A stretch of DNA of 64,000 nt, taken from Litoditis marina (taxonomy: Eukaryota; Nematoda; Chromadorea; Rhabditida; Rhabditidae). Shown in pieces: positions 28,301 through 39,868 of this stretch. Each line of letters begins with the position of its first letter. Positions within the stretch are counted from its first letter, which is position 1. The stretch lies in NCBI GenBank assembly GCA_964036275.1, contig OZ038438.1, forward strand, positions 3,168,978 through 3,232,977, read 5' to 3'. Below the pieces are notes generated by a model, which made no database searches, was not told the DNA's origin, and saw nothing but the letters and a program-made list of their open reading frames with translations. The position numbers were made by a program, and so were the translations under genes.

Positions 28301-31300
28301 AATTTACTTCTAGTATGAAGCGCCCTGTATCTTCTACAGCGCGCGATGACAAACTGAATACCTGTGTATATTTGTTCACGTTTCATATTTTACGTGTCTC
28401 TCTGATTCAGTGCGTCTCCCCTTCGGCCATTTCATTATGCACACACAGCTGAGAGGATAACTTTTGCTCCATCTCTAAATGTTTCCCTCGAGACAACTAG
28501 ATTGATACATGTGTCACTTGTCCTACCGCGCCCACCCAATCAAATTACCGAGCACAACGGAATTCTCCCCATTCGGCACCATGCAAAAAGTATGACCTCA
28601 ATAGGCCAGCGGCTATAGTTCGTTCCACCCATTTATAAGCCTCTACAGTAATATGCTCAAACTTCCAGGTCAAAGATTGCTATGTTGGCGTTTTTGTATT
28701 CTCTCCAAATTTTGGTAGTGTCTTCTGCACCTTTACTACTACAAACTTCGAAACCAAAATAATGATCGTTCGTTAGAAAAAAGACTTCTGAAAATTCAAC
28801 GGGTTACTGTAGAAGGACATCGATCAGTGAAACAAAGTATATATTTGACTCCATACTCCGTGTCATCAGCACACTTCAACAGAGTCTCGAAGCTGAGATG
28901 TAGTTTGATCTACGAATCTACGTGTTATAACACTACAAACAGAGCAAAGCAACATAATTTGATCAGATGTGGTGGCAATTTCTCGTGAACGTCATAAGAT
29001 CTCATCAATCTCACCAAATTCAGAATTCGTACCGCAACATCAAAGATTAGCAAATAACTCATGAGGTGTTCACGAACTTCTCACGAGGTGATAGGTATTG
29101 TTACCGCGACATCATTTCCCTCAGTGCCCCCATACTAACCATCGTTTAATATGGCTTGTTCCAATAGAGGATTGTCACTGTTGATTGCAATGTTGAGTGT
29201 GTAGATCACGTGTCCGTACAATCCGACCATCAGAGCCAAGGGAACGAACAGTAGAATCTACAAAACAAAACTCATATTACATAATAACTAAAAAGGTTTG
29301 TAATAGACGAACTGGGAGTTTGCTCAGAGCCAACCAGGTTTGATTTATTTCTCTACTTTTCATATCTTATATATCCTCTACGACACTTCAATAGTGTTTA
29401 TGGAAATTCCGCAAACCAATGCTTTTCAAATCGCGTTACATTGTGAATAGAGCGCATAATTACGTTTGTTATGAACACGAGTTGTGAAAGCTAGTTGATG
29501 AGTTTGTTAGTTAGATGCATAATCACAAATAATCGTACAAATACTCGTGTAACACATCAGAATTTGTAAAATCTGAGCAAAGAGGGAAAAAATTCGTGAA
29601 TGCTGAGGAAAGATCTCTTCACGTTTGTGTGACTGAACCACTCGAATTTGGTATGAGCAATGCAAAAAAATATGTTAAAACAGAAGTGATACAAACATAG
29701 TTCAGCTTTTGTTTTTTATCTGAAGACATCAACTTACGAAAGTGACGTATAGTTGGTAGACGAAGTCGACCGCCCGTCCCCTGGTGGTATCGCAGGTCCA
29801 CTGCGATCGGTACGGGACCAAATCGAAAATGGCCAACGAACCGAGGTTGGCCATGAAGGACAGAAGCCACACCATGCTGATTGTCACCAGAGCACGTTTC
29901 TGTAAACAGACAGTTGAAGAAGAGCCTAATGGTAACCGAACTCAGCTGGCAGGTGGTAGTGTCACGGGAGGAAAGTATGCGGTGGTGTTCCTTCCGCAAG
30001 TTATGTGGTGTTCTCCCGCAGCCGACAATGATATGATATTGTGTTGTCGGAAAATAAGGAATGGTCTTGTGAACCGGAAAGAAACATCAACAATTGTGTA
30101 TTTTATCAGTGGCGATAGATGACGCAATGTTTGACCGACAGTATACCTTCGTGTGCCAGTTGCGCGACTCCAACGGCTTACAGATGGCGTAATATCGTTC
30201 GACTGCTATCACCGCCAGGGTGTAGGCCGAGGCACACACTCCCACCGCTGAAATGGAGATTGAAAATAGGGAAAGGGATTTAATCGTGCGCAGCGCGGAG
30301 CGCTGCGCAGATTAGTCTTTGTTCTCAACTATGCAGACGTTTTGAAAAGTTTTTTGCCCGTTTCTTCGTTATTTGTGAACCATTTTCCGAGAAACCTGCC
30401 GTGGGCAACTAAAGGGCATACATCTACAATATTCGTGAGTTTGAGTTCAAAATGACCCAGTTGACGTGAGTTGGAAGGGTAAACGTCTCGCAAAAATGAC
30501 TTCCGTAACCTAGCCATGGAACTGTTAAACGTTCGTGGTGAAATAAAGTTCATACAACTCGATGGTCCTACATTTTCACCGTTCACTATCAATCGTTGGA
30601 CTTGTGTCTCGATCTTATTCTCCTAAGAGACTGGGACTCTTTTTTCTTTGACACGCTGCCGAGGTCCACTGGGGCATGACGAGAACTTGAGTTCACCCAA
30701 ACGTCTGAAAGTTTGCTACCGCGCGTGGATAAAATCAGTCTGAGCTGGATTTCCCCGTGACGCTGGAGATGTGGTTTATTTTAATTATCCGCCTGCTCAA
30801 CGCCTAACTACTTCCTGTTTTCACCTACTTTATTCTCTTCTGACACTTGTTGTTGCCACCTCCGCTTCTATATCCAAAACAATGTCGTGTTTTTCCCATC
30901 AGCGCAAATTAGTAACGTGAATTATTCAAATGTTAGCAAAATGCGAAATTGCTCACGTTGTAGATAGGCGACGATTTTGCACATGACCGGCCCGAGCAGC
31001 CAACAGTGGGTCAACTCGCTCAACAGAGTTGGGGGAATACAAACAACACTCCTGAAAATACAGAGTATTCTAGACAAAACACCCAAGTGCCGGTAGGATG
31101 AATCTTTCGTCCGTGTCATTAACCCAAAACGGGTAATGAAAGTATTATGTGTAGGAAGTGTACGGTAGGGCAAAGTTGTACTCTTGTGTAGATTTTTGAA
31201 ACGGGACCATACAGCGTTTTGTTAAAAAAAAAGAGTCAAAACTATATGTTGCCTGCTCTTTTTAGAAGATCTTCTGAAGGAATCAATTTCTCCAGGCAAG

Positions 31301-31912
31301 CAGAGAAGGTACATGTTTTCTGATCGTGATTATACATCGGTTGCGGTGCATGTTAGCGGTGTTTGAAATCTGTCTGCATATAATGCAGATCAAACTACAA
31401 CTCAGACATCAGGTTCATTCTTCGGTTTTGTATCCCCAACTACGTTTTCTCAAGCATGGACTGTTCTCCTGCTTTAACATCCCGCCCGGAAACAACTGTC
31501 ACGAATTAGTGCGAGAGACGCAGGATGGGATAAAGATGGAGGGATATTCCAGAGGCCGTATGTATGAAACAGGCCAGGGTTGGGATGCCAACCCGAGCTC
31601 GATTCGGCTATTTCCCGGCCAATCGAGGTCGGGATAGCATCCCAACCCGGCCCGGGATGTTTTATGCATACGGCCTCTGCACGCGTACTACCACCATTCC
31701 ACATCTATATAAACTGACCGCAACAAGTCGGCGACGGCCAGATTCAGGAGGTAGAAGTTGGTGATGGAGCGCGATCGATGCGTCTTGCACAGAATGGTGA
31801 TGATGACGATCGTGTTTCCCAGGAGGGACAGCGAGAACACCAGGATGAACAACAGCGAGAGCAGACTGTTGTACGGATTCAGCACGAACGAACAATCTAC
31901 CCCATTTCCCAT
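25391..31912 (-). CDS. Rhodopsin-family neuropeptide GPCR, cholecystokinin/sulfakinin-receptor-like
   Basis: Eleven exons join in frame to 424 residues: 31719-31912, 30957-31051, 30147-30247, 29738-29899, 29140-29257, 27965-28038, 27492-27626, 26938-27060, 26402-26554, 25809-25895 and 25391-25423. Seven helices are evident. Landmarks are LLGNTIVI in TM1, NLAVADLL in TM2, Cys89 and Cys166 for the extracellular disulfide, ERY at 113-115, CWVP at 317-320 and NPITY at 358-362. YYAICKPLESRNWHTK after TM3 and LVPYRSQW in loop 2 resemble CCK-type receptors; C. elegans ckr-1 is a candidate ortholog, which I cannot verify. The third intracellular loop is long and Ser/Thr-rich. The protein ends ESAHV, a possible PDZ ligand. 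The 14-residue N-terminus is short, and an acceptor 1 nt before the ATG leaves open an upstream exon. Confidence 0.88.
25964..26035 (-). repeat. tRNA-derived sequence (tRNA-Gly-like), degenerate
   Basis: On the minus strand CTCAGTTGGTATAGTGGTTA fits an internal A box, followed by CGCGTCTCCCAAA (anticodon-arm-like, CCC) and GGTTGGAATCTC (B-box-like, one base off). The acceptor and anticodon stems do not close. It lies in the GPCR intron 25896-26401 and is probably a tRNA pseudogene or SINE relic. Confidence 0.55.
28184..28316. repeat. MITE, AGTCACGTAAAGTTAGCATT family
   Basis: It runs from TATACTGTTAGTCAATTGCA to CAATTTACTTCTAGTAT, in GPCR intron 28039-29139. It is in the opposite orientation to the 16091 and 39223 copies. 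Confidence 0.8.
28614..28844. repeat. MITE, AAGCCTCTACAGTAATATGC family
   Basis: A 231-bp element with ends TATAGTTCGTTCCACCCATT and GATCAGTGAAACAAAGTATA, in the same GPCR intron. The second copy is at 53269-53504 in a serr-1 intron. Confidence 0.7.
30281..30314. repeat. GC-rich perfect hairpin in an intron
   Basis: TAATC-G-TGCGCAGCGC, GGA, GCGCTGCGCA-GATTA: a 15-bp stem broken by one extra G, with a 3-nt loop. It starts 34 nt beyond the GPCR exon edge at 30247. Confidence 0.85.
31551..31678. repeat. GC-rich palindromic element near GPCR exon 1
   Basis: The ends AGAGGCCGTATGTATGAAAC and TTTTATGCATACGGCCTCT are inverted. Inside, GGCCAGGGTTGGGATGCC and GCATCCCAACCCGGCC form a second inverted pair. 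It ends 40 nt from the splice donor of exon 31719-31912. Confidence 0.8.
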
Positions 31913-31976
31913 TCTGCAATCGACACTTTATCAATCAATGACAGGTTCACAAGTTTTCGAGAAAGTAACCAGTTCT

Positions 31977-32250
31977 GAGAATACGCAACGATGTCAGCGA
32001 AATCAGTGAGAACCGTATACGGATCATTCTCCTGCCAAGCGGTAGGGTGGTGTAGTGGTGAAGGTGCTTTGTATGACTCGAATATTGGTTTACACGTTTT
32101 TGTGAAAGTTGTACAACCACTTTTGAGAATACGCAACTCTGTCAGAAAAATCAGTGACGGAACATTCTTCTGCCAAGTGGTGGAGGTGGTGTAGTGGGGG
32201 AAGGTGCTGCCTTCCACAGATAGGTCACGCGTTCGATCCCACCACAACCA
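31977..32250 (+). repeat. Two tandem tRNA-like repeat units
   Basis: Unit 1 (31977-32071) and unit 2 (32125-32250) both begin GAGAATACGCAAC and run through CTGCCAAG and GGTGGTGTAGTGG (A-box-like). Unit 2 continues to CTGCCTTCCACAG and GCGTTCGATCCC (B-box-like), with GTGGTGG and CCACCAC able to pair as a 7-bp acceptor-like stem. The layout recalls tRNA-Gly(TCC), but the anticodon and T stems are broken. Confidence 0.6.
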
Positions 32251-32879
32251 ATCCAAGCGATTACAGGGAACAGAGATAATGATAACACGCTCATTGGAAA
32301 CGAACTATCGCATAAGTAATGAGTACCATCAAAAAGCACACATGAATAAACTCTGACGCATACGATATTGCCATAGTTCATCCATGTAGAAGGTTATACT
32401 GTCTTTCATCCAAAGATAGAAGATATCGAAAGTTCTAGGCAGTTTTGACATGTAGAAAACATCAAAGTTTGTTACTCGGTTTTTAGTTTGAGGGAATTAA
32501 AGCCTCTGTGAAGAATATTAGTTTACTTCTAAATTCGTTCTAGGCATTTTTTGTGCGAAATTAATCTCAGATTTTCAGATAACGTTCGAAGACAATCGAA
32601 AAAATGACTTAAAAAAATGACATGAAGAAAATTTGGATATTGTGGTACGAGCAAATCACCGGATCAGAGAAATTTCTGTACTTTTTTTCTCGAATGAATA
32701 CAATGATAATGAATGTCTAATGATATGTGCTCAGTAATCATTTAGTATTGTTGATTCTCTTCTTGATTGCCAGCATTATTAGGTTGAGCAGCTCGGTAAA
32801 AAGAAAATATTTCTGAATAGCTAATTATTGTAAACACGAAATTTTCCAACAAGTTGACTCGCGAAGTTAAGTTCAAAGT

Positions 32880-33115
32880 CCAGAAAGACGGAAGACGAGG
32901 ACATAGATAGAGAGAAAGAAAAGCGAATAGAAACAGACTGATCGAAAAGGGGAACCAGGGAGATATAGAGAGAGTGGGAGAAGATGAGAAAAAGAGAGGA
33001 AGAGGAGGAATAGGAGGATTACAGATGTGCAGAAAAAGAGAGACTGAAAGAGAAAATGAGTAGAGGGCGAAAAGTTAGAGAGCAATAAAAAGGGAGAGAA
33101 GTCAAGGGGAATTAC
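32880..33115. repeat. Polypurine-rich low-complexity stretch
   Basis: The plus strand is strongly enriched in G and A with scattered T and C. The 127-codon minus ORF across it is a by-product (Leu/Ser/Phe-rich). Confidence 0.7.
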
Positions 33116-33761
33116 CAAGATAGAGGTATTTGGTGGGTAGGTTGTGTCCCTATTCATCCTTTCACGACACGATTCCAAGGTTTTCTGCTCACTGACCACA
33201 AAAACACGGGAGGAAAACAATTTATGTAGATTAAGATGGTGCGTGATCATCAACAATAGGACACTACGTTCGCCGTTCAGCGAATTGCATGAAGGTAGAG
33301 TACAGAATCTTCACTATTCAAAACAAATCTGTGGTATAGTCTGTTCGAAGAATCAGTCCCCTTCTACAGTATGATCTTCAAACTTTTTGTCAGTTTTCGA
33401 GCCGACAGATAAATACAAATCGTTTCAGGAAGTTTTGCGAGTTTCGAGTTTCGTTCTCAATCACGTTCACTACAAACTAACTAAATGCCTAAACAGCACG
33501 TCATTGTGTTTGTTATAAAGAAACATTCGAATGCAGAATGAAGCGAAGTATATTAATTTAGTCACAGATCGCTGGTTTTCTTTAAGTTTGTTTCTCAGAT
33601 CCAATGGAAGTTTGATTGAAAGTGAGCGATGAGTTGCGCTGAACACTCAAACCTTGTTTACAACTGGTTATGAAGAATCACGAGTGGCCATGGGTAAATT
33701 ATTAATTGAATATCATGTTTCATCCGAAGCTGCAGCAGTTCGGAAATGAAGAGGAAAACAA

Positions 33762-33995
33762 TATAGACCGCATCATTCCGACGGACACTTCTACAGTACA
33801 CATTCCATCTTTTTAATAACTGTTTCTTGGCCAAAACGTAAATTTTGTCCAAAATATTTTCAAACACTCTTTCAGTAGTAAGGAATCAGAATAGAAGCGT
33901 GAACACCTGTCCGATATCATTTGGATGGTTGGAAACAGACTGAAAGTTTCGAAATCATACTGTTGGCGTCTCGTCATAACGAAAACGACTATATT
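33762..33995. repeat. Diverged MITE, CTGAGACTCCTACAG family
   Basis: The ends TATAGACCGCATCATTCCGA and ATACTGTTGGCGTCTCGTCA with GAAAACGACTATAT correspond to the ends of the 11817 element with many substitutions. Confidence 0.55.
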
Positions 33996-34628
33996 AATTG
34001 GGGAACAATTAGTCGGTGAGAAAGACACATGGAGAAGGCACATTCCCATGCGAGTCACAAAATAATATAGCCCCGCCTCGAGCACAAACGGCTGCAAATA
34101 ACTGATGAAAACAAGACCCAGAGAACATTTCATAAAGACGCGCTGACAAATTTCAAATTGGACCTCACCCGCAATCACGGAGAAAACAGGGGTATACGAG
34201 AGGTTGAGGGAGTTTCGTGGAAACTCCAACCAAATTTGCCCTGGCCCCTTTCGGTATTATTTGATAACTTTGGAAAAAAGGAATATGAACATTGCTTTTC
34301 AGTTATGTATCCTTATTCAGCGTGTAATCGGAAACTATTTGTGTAAGTTATAAGTTTTTATTACCAATCTTCAAAATGCACAATTAGAAGGTCGACTACT
34401 GTAGATGTTCACAAACGGGCGACACAGAGTATATTATGATTTTAACCATTATATCCTCTTTTTCTAATTCTAGTAGTCCGTTGAGGGGCAGCGGGAGCTT
34501 TTCTACAGCAAAGAATTACATGTGCAACAAAAAGGAAGGATCAAGGGATAGAGAGAACGCAACTATGAGGAGCTGTCAGATGTAACTATTTCTGCGGGAT
34601 AACATGGAATGACGTAATGCCGAGGGTT

Positions 34629-34649
34629 GGGGGGGGGGGGGGGGGGGGG
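34629..34649. repeat. Homopolymer G-run
   Basis: About 20 uninterrupted G residues between GAGGGTT and TGGAATTATG. The exact length may be affected by sequencing error. Confidence 0.8.
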
Positions 34650-34703
34650 TGGAATTATGATAGGGCTAAAAGCACCACGCTCCACGAGGCTGACCTGATT
34701 TCA

Positions 34704-34764
34704 GTTGTAGTTTCGTCAGAGAACAGAGAGGTATGTCTTGATCTTGAGGGAGACCAAACTACAA
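34704..34764. repeat. Mini-MITE, TTGTAGTTTGATC family
   Basis: Bounded by GTTGTAGTTTCGTCAG and GAGACCAAACTACAA. Confidence 0.6.
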
Positions 34765-35254
34765 ACACAGCAAAACGCTTTTCTCGGAGCTAGTCTTTTG
34801 GCACACAAACAATCATTATGAACACTGCAGAGAAGTTTGAGTGTGAAATCACAATTACAACAGAGGTTAACGGAAATCATCTCACAGAGCATGATGTTAC
34901 GTATAGTTCATATCATTCTTACGTGGATCCGTGCAGCGTGAAGTACATCCTACTGTAGGAGTACTCGTATGAGTACTGTAGGAGACGGCGAGCGTGTGAG
35001 ACAGAGTATAGAACCTACTTTCTAAGCTGTGTTCCGCTATGTTTCAATGAGACGAGACAGCGACCATCATTGAAATGGAATACATGTTTTCGGCTATCCC
35101 CGTTTAATTCAAGCAGAAATGTACTCTCAAAATGAGAACTTGTTGTGGCCGGTTTGACATGCTGATGACGGAAAACTCTAGTCCTCGCCAAGCAGAAGGG
35201 ACAGCATACTATACTTCTAATATTATACAAATCCATGTAAAATACAGCATTACA

Positions 35255-35300
35255 GGACGAGGGATTCGAACCCCGTAGCTTAAGATTGTATCTTTTCTGT
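35255..35300 (-). repeat. tRNA-like fragment with an intact B box
   Basis: On the minus strand CGGGGTTCGAATCCCTCG has the GGTTCGAATCC core of a pol III B box and a T-arm-like stem. No matching A box or acceptor stem was found upstream, so it is a fragment or SINE tail. Confidence 0.45.
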
Positions 35301-37565
35301 GTAGTATAGTTATAGGCAGATGTGTGTGACGCATTGTTTACAAAAATCAACTGGGATCAAACTACAAAGACGATAGAACTCGTATACAAGTTTCTCAAGC
35401 GCAAATTAATCGAGAGTTGAAAATTTGAAATGGAGAAGGTTCAACGAGGCGTCGAAGGTGGTTAATGAAGCAATGAATGGGATATTTCGGGCCCGCCACA
35501 ACTTGTGAAAATACTAGCAAATTGCATGTTGTCGACCACATTGCAATAACTTTGAACGCGGAACAACAGCCATATACGACACACGGAATGAAGTCTGGCA
35601 ACAGAAGCATACTGCTAGACTGTTCTACACGTAGAACGTGTAAAACACATCAGAATTTAATGATGAAGTACGCATACCTTGACGTCTATTCATTTTGAAT
35701 CTATTACGTGTTCTTTTAGTATAGATTCAGTCTACGGTGGACCCGAACACTATGTAATTATACTCTCAATTTGACGTTTTTTAATGAGAACATAGATTTT
35801 CGCTAAGAATAGTCTGAAAAGATGTAAGGAGAACCAATTAGAGAGCCTCGAAATGTACTACTACATTGTAAAATCGAGCTTAACCTATAGTTTCACACTG
35901 TGAGGGATACACACGACTGAAACAGACTATATGCAGGCAGTAATTACTATCAGTAATCACTCAGTCACGTGAAAAGTGAATGGACGTGAACGTTCGGGCA
36001 CTTTAGCTCATCTATTTGCAGGTTTTGTTTAGCAGGTACACGCAACCAGACACAATTCTTCAATGAAGACAGCAGTACGTTTTCCTTTCACAAACAGAAC
36101 CTGAAAGTAAGACTATCATCTTTACATTTCATGTTCGTCACCCTCAGAGCACCCAGTATAAACTATATCGCGAAAATAATATCTCATTCGGAAGTTTGTG
36201 CAACCCCCTAATAACATGGTCCGATGTGCATTATACTTGTGAGGGAAGCAGGTTGAGGCAACAATCAAATGCATACGTCATTCGTTTAATCTCTCCTAAA
36301 TAGGCAATTAATGGTAACGTAAAGACTCTACTAGGAATGCATTAACCATAGGCATGTCGTTCGTTCGGTTTCATTCTGATCTCGGACTGGGGTGGTTACT
36401 GGTTGATCAGTTCCGTAGAAGCTTTTCATAAATAACCCTGTAGTTTTCTGGTTACCTAACGTACAGAAAAGCATACAAACGTTTCATTCAAGCTCCCACA
36501 GGTTAAAACTGCAAATTCAATTTCACCTACACCCTACCAAATGATTAGGATGACCGCAGGGCTTAAAAGTAGAAGTTTTGGTCAAAAACGCGTTGTTCTA
36601 CTGCGCGTTCAACATTTACAGAGCTCCTGGCTAACAGTTATGTTCCCAGTATGAGAAAAACGAGTAAGTTCGATTTTGAATCCACGTACTGTTTTCTCTC
36701 AAGGCACAGCTGATCTCAAAGTTGCAATAAGGAAGCGCTTGAAGCTCCGATGACTCAGAATAAGAAGTTATTCAAATGTTTACATGAAATGATTTCAAAA
36801 TGAATGATAAAATGATGGGGTACGTCTAGCATGGACAATTACGAACCTACTTCACAGAATACAGCGGGCTGTGATTAAAAGGGGGAAATTTATTGGCAGG
36901 GCGCTATTAGATGAGGAGGCAACGATAAACGGAAACCGGGAGGTCTAAGAAAAATATTGCTAAGTTTGCAAGCTTTGTAAAAAGCTGCAAAAAGTGTGCA
37001 CATGATACAAACTATTGCAGGGATGCACACCTTCTCTGTAGAAGGGGAAAATCCTTCCAAAGTTTATATACATTCTCTAGTAAGAATCTCAACACAATGA
37101 TGGACGTGCAATGTGGTAACACCATGTAAAACACATCGTTATGAATTCGTGAACTATTGTGCATTCTGTCAGCTGAAGTTATAGTTTAGATTTCAAAACT
37201 TCTACTGACTCTTCGTGATAGAAAATCAGAATCGAATGTAAAAACTATGAACCTTTCTATTGTCATTTGAGTGATTGAAACGGAAAGTTTTGCGGTCATA
37301 CTGTAGAAGTCTGAGAAGGAGTGAAAAATACTCTAGATTGCCCGAGTCAAAGAGGTGTCCAACTGATTAGAATCATTTTCTTCTGAACAATACGTCTGAA
37401 CGAAGCCGAGACTTAGCCCACCCACCATCACTACTCTAATCTCATATGTGAAAATGACACACTTAGATGATTTGCGACTATTGGGGATCTTTGTTTGACT
37501 CCTCACACAGAGTGCATTTCCATAGAAGAGAAAGTGGCACACCTTATGAAATGACCGAATTCGAG

Positions 37566-37633
37566 TTGTAATTTGATCAGTGCAACCGGCCTTGTTAGGG
37601 AAATACAGTCAGATTGCACCCGATCAAACTACA
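37566..37633. repeat. Mini-MITE, TTGTAGTTTGATC family
   Basis: Bounded by TTGTAATTTGATCAGTGCA and CACCCGATCAAACTACA. The inner arms GTGCAACC and GATTGCAC also pair roughly. Confidence 0.7.
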
Positions 37634-38280
37634 GACATCGCGGAAAATTTTCCATGAAGTCTATAAATAATACATATATCAGTATCTGATGTGTCATGGT
37701 GGCTGTATTGAAATAACGACAAACACAACAGCCATGAATTTGATATCGGCGAATGAATTTCTGCTTGAATTGAGCACTGTGTGAGTATTGTTCGTCTGCG
37801 TGTGCTATTTTCCATCACGACTCTCAGAAGAAAGGTAGGGGGACTTAGGGAAGGACATGAAGGGCGTGGCCAGTGTTCCGCGGAAGAGCAACCGCCCTCC
37901 TAAGAGCGGGTTATCTTACTGATCTGACTGAGTAAGTAAATAGTGGCTAATACTTAGTTTTTGCAAAAATCCGGCCATAAGATACTCATTGCCAAGTTCT
38001 CAAGATTCTCAGCTAGTTTTTGCTGAGTTTTAATAATTGTATTTTTGGTTACAATGAAAAAGTAAGAAGGCAAACGTCTGAGACGGAAGTGGTTTTCCAT
38101 GGCTTGCTATTCAATTTTCCCCTCCGCTGATTTTTTCGCAAACATTGCAAACGCATTTATATATGGTTTTGTGGAATAAAGAATGACGTTCGCGCTAGTG
38201 TGAATATACGCCAAACAATTAATTGTTCTCTAGTCCAAAAAAAAAGTATCGGAAATGTGTTTTTTGGAATGTTTTTCGAC

Positions 38281-38412
38281 TATACTGTTAGTCAATTGCA
38301 CAGTAACGGGAAAAGTCGAACACAGCAGAATTCAGAAACGTGTAATTAAATAGTGCACGATTCCCTATTAGAATGGTAACTTTATGTGACTATTCAATTT
38401 ACATCTAGTATA
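38281..38412. repeat. MITE, AGTCACGTAAAGTTAGCATT family
   Basis: Same orientation as 28184-28316, with more substitutions. Ends TATACTGTTAGTCAATTGCA and TTCAATTTACATCTAGTATA. Confidence 0.75.
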
Positions 38413-38732
38413 TGTATTTTACTAACAGTATGAGAAAAGTTGGAGCAAACGAAACATGATGTGAAATGAACTTTTCCGGAAATGCGACAACAGACAGAGG
38501 ATGGGAATGTAGCAATTTCCGGTGATCCGGTGATATCTCGTCTTGGACGGGGCTGAAGGTGCGCGATTGCTTCCGATTCATTACGGAAAGGAACACGCAT
38601 GATTAGCGAGAGATTAGCGGCACAAAAACTGAACGGAAGAGTGCTGCGGCGAACACTTCTTGGGATCCGAATATTTCTTGGGTCGCTCGGGAGCCTGGCT
38701 AGAAATGTACAAGTTGTCTTGTTCTGCTGTAT

Positions 38733-38795
38733 TTGTAGTTTGATTCCGTTGCGTTACAATTCGGAACACCGTCGAGGGCACGAGTCAAACTACAA
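38733..38795. repeat. Mini-MITE, TTGTAGTTTGATC family
   Basis: Bounded by TTTGTAGTTTGATTCCG and CGAGTCAAACTACAAA. Confidence 0.7.
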
Positions 38796-39222
38796 ATCGG
38801 TGGTGCTCGCCGGGAAAAGGGAAAATATAATTAAGAACAGAAAAACTGATTCCACTGGAATGTCACGAAGTGCTATTGCAGAGAGACAACCTCTTCTTTG
38901 TCTCTCTTCCTCCCTCTCAGTCTGTTATTCCTCTCTCTCTCCCTCTCTCTTGCACTTATAATATTTCTTATTATAGAGAAAGAGTGGGCGTTGTCGAAGT
39001 GTTCTGCAATAGCTAGTGGAGATTGTGCGTTGGTGGCTGCAACGGTGGAATGGTCAACATTTATAAATTCCCCCCTGAATCGTAATAATCGCCAGTTCTT
39101 CTGCCCGCGGGCATTCATGGCACCGACAAATTAAATACGAGTAAACAACACGGCAGACTAGTGCATGTCTCGTGTGCGGGCAAATGTGACCGGATGAACC
39201 CGGAACCTATATATACTAGAAG

Positions 39223-39345
39223 TAAACTGAATAGTCACGTAAAGTTAGCATTCTAATGAGGCATCGTGTACTTTTTCACTGTACGTTTCTGAGTTCTGCT
39301 GTGTTTAACATGTTTCACGTGATTGTGCAATTGACTAATAGTATA
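39223..39345. repeat. MITE, AGTCACGTAAAGTTAGCATT family
   Basis: Starts ATACTAGAAGTAAACTGAAT and ends GCAATTGACTAATAGTATA. Same orientation as 16091-16220. Confidence 0.8.
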
Positions 39346-39762
39346 CTTTCCGCGGTCACAGAAGAATCATTTAGCCCGAAAACCAGCATGGGGTGGCTCT
39401 TCAGAAAGCAAGTTCCAACGTTACATCTTGAACTATTTTGTAGTGGTTGCGGTTTGATCCGGCTGAGTTTGGGTCCTAATTCGGTATATGCCTTGTAAAT
39501 AGATCTGACCGAAATCCTGAAACTGTTAGATAGTATGTTCCACGCGCGCCTAGTCACGTATAACACGAATTTGGAACTTGAGATTCGAAGAGTTGAATTC
39601 TTCAGAAAACGTTCAATAGGTTGTATTTCATTTTCGATTCATAGTACTTCGTAGTGCAACACAATCGTTCGAATTTTTGCTGGAACATTTGGTTTGGGAA
39701 ACTAAACATTGGTCAGCAGCATTATAGGAGTCCGCAACTTTTGTAGCAGTTGACCAATCCTC

Positions 39763-39868
<106 letters not shown>

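Noticed and set aside
32177..32250. A functional tRNA-Gly(TCC) gene
   Set aside because: The A box, B box and a 7-bp outer stem look right, but the anticodon and T stems do not close and the head is shared with a second broken copy.
32873..33256. 127-codon minus-strand ORF rich in Leu, Phe and Ser
   Set aside because: It comes from the polypurine stretch on the plus strand and has no gene structure.
33813..34229. 138-codon minus-strand ORF with hydrophobic stretches
   Set aside because: About half of it overlaps a diverged MITE, no domain is recognisable, and no splice sites or start context fit. The length is compatible with chance in repeats.
35015..35350. 111-codon minus-strand ORF
   Set aside because: It overlaps the B-box fragment and shows typical repeat-derived composition. 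No exon partners were found.
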